A stretch of DNA of 64,000 nt from Buxus sempervirens. Lineage: Eukaryota; Streptophyta; Magnoliopsida; Buxales; Buxaceae. The position numbers and the translations under genes were made by a program. Numbering within the stretch: position 1 is the stretch's first letter; the number at the start of each line of letters is the position of its first letter. The DNA is taken from contig OX387188.1 of NCBI GenBank assembly GCA_947561395.2, forward strand, positions 41,473,942-41,537,941, read 5' to 3'. Below, piece after piece: positions 60,567 to 64,000 of this stretch. The notes beneath the pieces are model-generated. The model worked only from the letters and a program-made list of their open reading frames with translations, did not search any database and was not told where the DNA came from.

Positions 60567-60646
60567 TGGAACCATCAGAAAAGTCGGTTGAAATAATGAG
60601 GAAATTCTCTGAGCAGTATGCTCGTAAGTCAGAAACATATTTCTGT
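60567..60646 (+). pseudogene. FTRC: Isolated exon of ferredoxin-thioredoxin reductase catalytic subunit
   Basis: After an acceptor TTGTAG, the frame (V)EPSEKSVEIMRKFSEQYA continues RKSETYFC(VD), the well-conserved N-terminal part of mature FTR catalytic chain, just before the cysteine-rich iron-sulfur/disulfide region. That chloroplast enzyme passes electrons from ferredoxin to thioredoxins. Neither the transit-peptide exon upstream nor the CPCR / CHCM exons downstream are visible in the remaining 3.4 kb. The frame stops soon after VD, and the only donor-like site (TGT/GTTGAT) is weak. It may be a relic exon, or part of a gene with a very long intron running past the window. Confidence 0.55.
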
Positions 60647-63600
60647 GTTGATATAATTCTGTAGTAATCAAGGTAAATATAATTTATGATACCTGGGCAT
60701 TTATGATTTGCAACAGAAAAGATATGCTTCCCAGAATGGTTATCATATTTCCTTTTCTCTATTCATGTTCACCATTTTGTTAATTGAATAGGATCAGACA
60801 ATTTTTTTTCATATCATTCGTAACCATGACTTAATCTACCGTATTTTTCTCCCAGCTACTTGGGATTGGAAACATAAATATTATTTTGTTTTCCTGATTT
60901 GTCAGCAAACGTATCTTCCATCAGAGTATGTGCATTTAACCCATTCTAACCAACTCCATAGTGCCCTTTTTGGCATTTCTCAAACTCTTTTCAACCCTTT
61001 AATATGCTCTCTGTGGCAACTTCTAAAAAGTGTCTTCCTATTGCTTTATTTATTAGTGAAACCATCTAAACCTACTTTTCTTTAACGTATCTCCTCTTGT
61101 TTTGGATACTTAGAGACACTCTTGTACTTTATCTTTCCTGGTCTTTCTTTATATATACTTATTAACATCCATATCTTAGCAGTATTCATCATAAAATTAT
61201 AATGCTTTTTTGTTGCTCAAAATTCTATCTCGTACATCATAGTTGGCCTATTGTTATTCTGATAAAGTTCTCCTTTGAGGTTGAATAGAATACACCAACT
61301 CTAAAATTACCTTTCAATTTTATTTGTGACATCTTCGTTAATACCTCTTCTATATGTGGATAATTAATCTAAGGTACTATAAGTTATTACTTAAAGAGAA
61401 TCTCCTAGTTTTAAGTTCTTACTATTACTTGCCGTATGAACATCTGTTCTAAGCTATGACAATCTCCTAGTTTTCAGTTCTTGCTATTACTTACCATATT
61501 TATAGTCAATCTATTCAATTTAACTTGGGTTCTATTATAACTTGATGATATCAATATCCGGTTGGCAGTCCTTTCTTGCCCAAGACCCATCAAACTGAAC
61601 CCTGAAGTATTATATCCTATACCTTCTCTAGAGAAATAAAAAATATATGAAGTTCTCTCCCTTTTCTTCCCACCAAACTAATTTTCTGACACATTATTTT
61701 TTTTAATATTTTCTTTGTTTTCATACTATAATTCCTAAGCTTGATTTTTTAAAATATATATTCTTGATTTATGAAAGGAAACGGAAAAACTAGAATATAG
61801 CTTTTTTAGGACTTTACCATATATGAGTGAGATATCGTTTTTTTGACTTTTATAATTTTGTATTCCTATTCTATTAAATTGACATGAGAGGGATTGACAT
61901 AAGGCTTTGCTTATGCTCTGCTCTAGTAATTTCAGTCTATCCTATTGCTGCTTTAAAAGTTTTAAAATGATAAGATCATTAAAAGAGAAGCTTTGTGGCA
62001 AAATTCTAGTCATCTAAATGAAATTTCCAAAAATTTACCCATATGATTGTTCACTTTATCTAATGGTCCCGCCCCTTACTTTTATTTGGATTAAAACTTA
62101 TTATTATTATTTTTTTCTGAGTTTATTGCCTCTTTCATTTACGAAAGTATTTTACTGATTTAATGATCTCAATTTGTAGGGCACATTTTTAAAGGATGCT
62201 ATGAAGTAGTCTATTCTAGGCATATCACTATGACATATTTACTGCAACATTGAGAGACCATTTTGGTGCCCAAAATTTGCCAGATAAATGATCATGGGTC
62301 CTTTCAATCACATTCATTAAAAGGTTAGTAGGAAGGAATCTACTTGATTAACTAGGTAAGCATTAATCTGGTCCTGGTCTTTAAGCTTTGTTCTTGATTC
62401 TATCATTCATCAAATTTGAAACCTTCTTCAATCTATGTCATTGGTCAACCTGGAATAGCTTCCTTCTCGATCAATCAAATCTGGAACCTTGTTCATTCTA
62501 CATACTTTTTCAACTAGTACCAGCCTGGCTGCTTATTGTTTCACTCCTACATGGCTTGTTGGGATTCTCTATCCTCTCTAGATTGATAATTATCTGGATT
62601 TAATAGTTTTTTGTTTACCAAATTAAAAGAAAAAAAAACAATTTTTTTTCTTGATTTTTGGTTTTCCATGGAAAACACTTTAGTAGTTTTGCTTCCTGGA
62701 GTGGCATCTATAGGCTTACACAATCTTGGGAGTTGAGGACCTAACAATTATTTAACCATTCCTTTCCCTCATTCACTATCTTTTTGTAAGTGCCCCCATT
62801 GAAGAAATGCTTGATGGGGAGGAGTAGCATTGCTTCTATTTATCTGATTTTTTTAATTGTTTATTGTTTTCTTTATTATTGTTTTAGTCTACTTTTTTTT
62901 TTGGTGACATTTTCTGTTCATCCTTTTGCATTTTTAATGAAGCCGCACGCACATACACATATGCAAGATTGTATGATGAAAAGCTTCTGGTTTAGAAACT
63001 TAGTGGACCATGGATTTCTCACTTGGAAATTTATTTGATTACTCCACTTGTCAATGTATACTTCTCATTGCTCGCGCCTCGTATGCTAAGTTTCTACTCA
63101 GAAACAATGTTACATTATAAAAAGACATCTCTATATATAATGCCTTTCTTGTACAGATTTTAAATACATAAAAAATTCGCCAGCTGCTGTTACACCTGAT
63201 TCATCTCATTTATGCAAGTATTGATGAGCTTTATATGGGTTGATGTATTGTTCACATGGCCTATTGTCCCTTATTATGTTGATGGTATGAATTGCTGAAA
63301 TAGGAAGAAAAGCCCTGGCTCACAAGGAAACTAGATGTGGCAAGGCAGGCCATAGTGCCTTTTGCTATATATGCGTGTTTGAACAAGAGTGTTTGTATGT
63401 GTTTATTTCCATTCTCAAATTTCCTCTTAGTCTCCAATCAAGAGTTCGTAGAGGAGTGTTAGGATCAAGCGCTTACCACTAGACCAATAACTTAAGTTAT
63501 TGGTTAGAGCGCAACTTTTATTTCCTTATACCATCACAGGGTGTTGGACCTTGGCCCAATATCCCCAACAAGGAGAAAAAAAAAAAACCAAATACAGGTA

Positions 63601-64000
63601 GATTTTAGTTTTTCACGTAGATTTATTATTGTTTATATTCTATTTATTTTATTGATATTTTCAGTTTTTTTTTTTTTGGCCAATTGCTAAAATATTTTAT
63701 CATCTTAATTAATAGATATTTGAAGTTAATTGTATGAACTTCATTCTACAATTCTCAGTTTTCTTCATAGTGTGGAGTGGGCTAAGGGTCATGAGACACG
63801 GGCGTGCCTAGTCCGTGCTGCTCTTGGGACAACAACCCACCCCCCTCCCCCCCTCCTCCTGTTCTTCCGGGAGTGTGCTTGGTGGCTCCGTATGACACAC
63901 TTACTAGATCACATGCCATTAGAACAAACTAGTAGAATGCATGTGTAGTATTGCACGTGTATTAGAAGGAAGGGAGGGAAAGAGAGAACATGGGAGAGGA
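60647..64000. other. Intergenic or intronic DNA, AT-rich
   Basis: No supported gene. It holds a dispersed repeat near 61,195-61,350 that resembles 40,060-40,150, a local imperfect duplication (61,400-61,440 and 61,464-61,500), a perfect palindrome (63,483-63,504), and a C-rich run near 63,840-63,856. Confidence 0.45.
63483..63504. repeat. Perfect 22-bp palindrome
   Basis: ACCAATAACTT followed by its exact reverse complement AAGTTATTGGT. It lies in a stretch with retroelement-like wording (GCGCTTACCACTAGACCAA), possibly a degenerate repeat end. Confidence 0.85.

Noticed and set aside
63420-63570. tRNA gene or SINE head
   Set aside because: Some wording recalls a tRNA-like box, but no cloverleaf or clear A and B boxes could be built; only the palindrome is secure.

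Overview
The window is nuclear DNA of a flowering plant. It is AT-rich, with spliced genes of plant type: an organellar RsmG, the four-CRM-domain splicing factor CFM2, a JINGUBANG-like WD40 protein, plant matrix metalloproteinases (MMPs) and a CREG1 homologue. It also carries plant-type MITEs (hAT, PIF/Harbinger, CACTA) and a 5'-truncated LINE. I cannot name the species. There is no sign of a bacterial or organellar genome.

Layout. The left half (1 to about 35,880) is a duplicated, rearranged region. Block A (1-11,735) and block B (about 24,000-35,876) are two copies of one ancestral segment in the order MMP (minus strand), middle segment, WD40 gene (plus strand), Tourist-like MITE, common tail. 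The flanks match at about 97-99%, but the middles do not. Block B holds an intact CREG1 gene (28,378-30,765). Block A instead holds a 5,815-bp structure (1,699-7,513). Its ends are two 1,588-bp inverted arms made from the 5' region of an alpha-tubulin gene, with about 8 mismatches and no indels. Its 2.6-kb centre carries a xylulokinase last exon, a decayed RNase H fragment and the frameshifted 3' end of alpha-tubulin. Homology between the blocks stops exactly at the outer ends of the arms. Between the blocks lie a third MMP gene (17,823-18,767), an MMP 3' fragment (near 23,850), a 147-bp tandem array, a 110-117-bp tandem array beside a perfect hairpin, and an hAT MITE with a perfect 8-bp target duplication.

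The right half is ordinary genic DNA. RsmG (minus, 7 exons, 294 aa) and CFM2 (plus, 12 exons, 1,045 aa) are divergent with about 310 bp between their ATGs. Both serve organellar RNA, as rRNA methylation and intron splicing. CFM2 has a 251-bp tandem duplication covering most of one linker exon, and the second copy could be spliced in frame. From 52 kb to the end the DNA is mostly intergenic, with MITEs, a small unidentified ORF and one isolated exon of the ferredoxin-thioredoxin reductase catalytic subunit.

The most unusual item is the alpha-tubulin inverted-repeat locus. If transcribed through, it would give a 1.6-kb double-stranded stem matching tubulin 5' sequences, and it has replaced the promoter-distal region of one WD40 copy. 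A second unusual pattern is four tiny poly(A) insertions ending ACC(A)n, each flanked by 15-18-bp direct repeats. All assignments rest on reading the sequence and on remembered family features; no database search was run.
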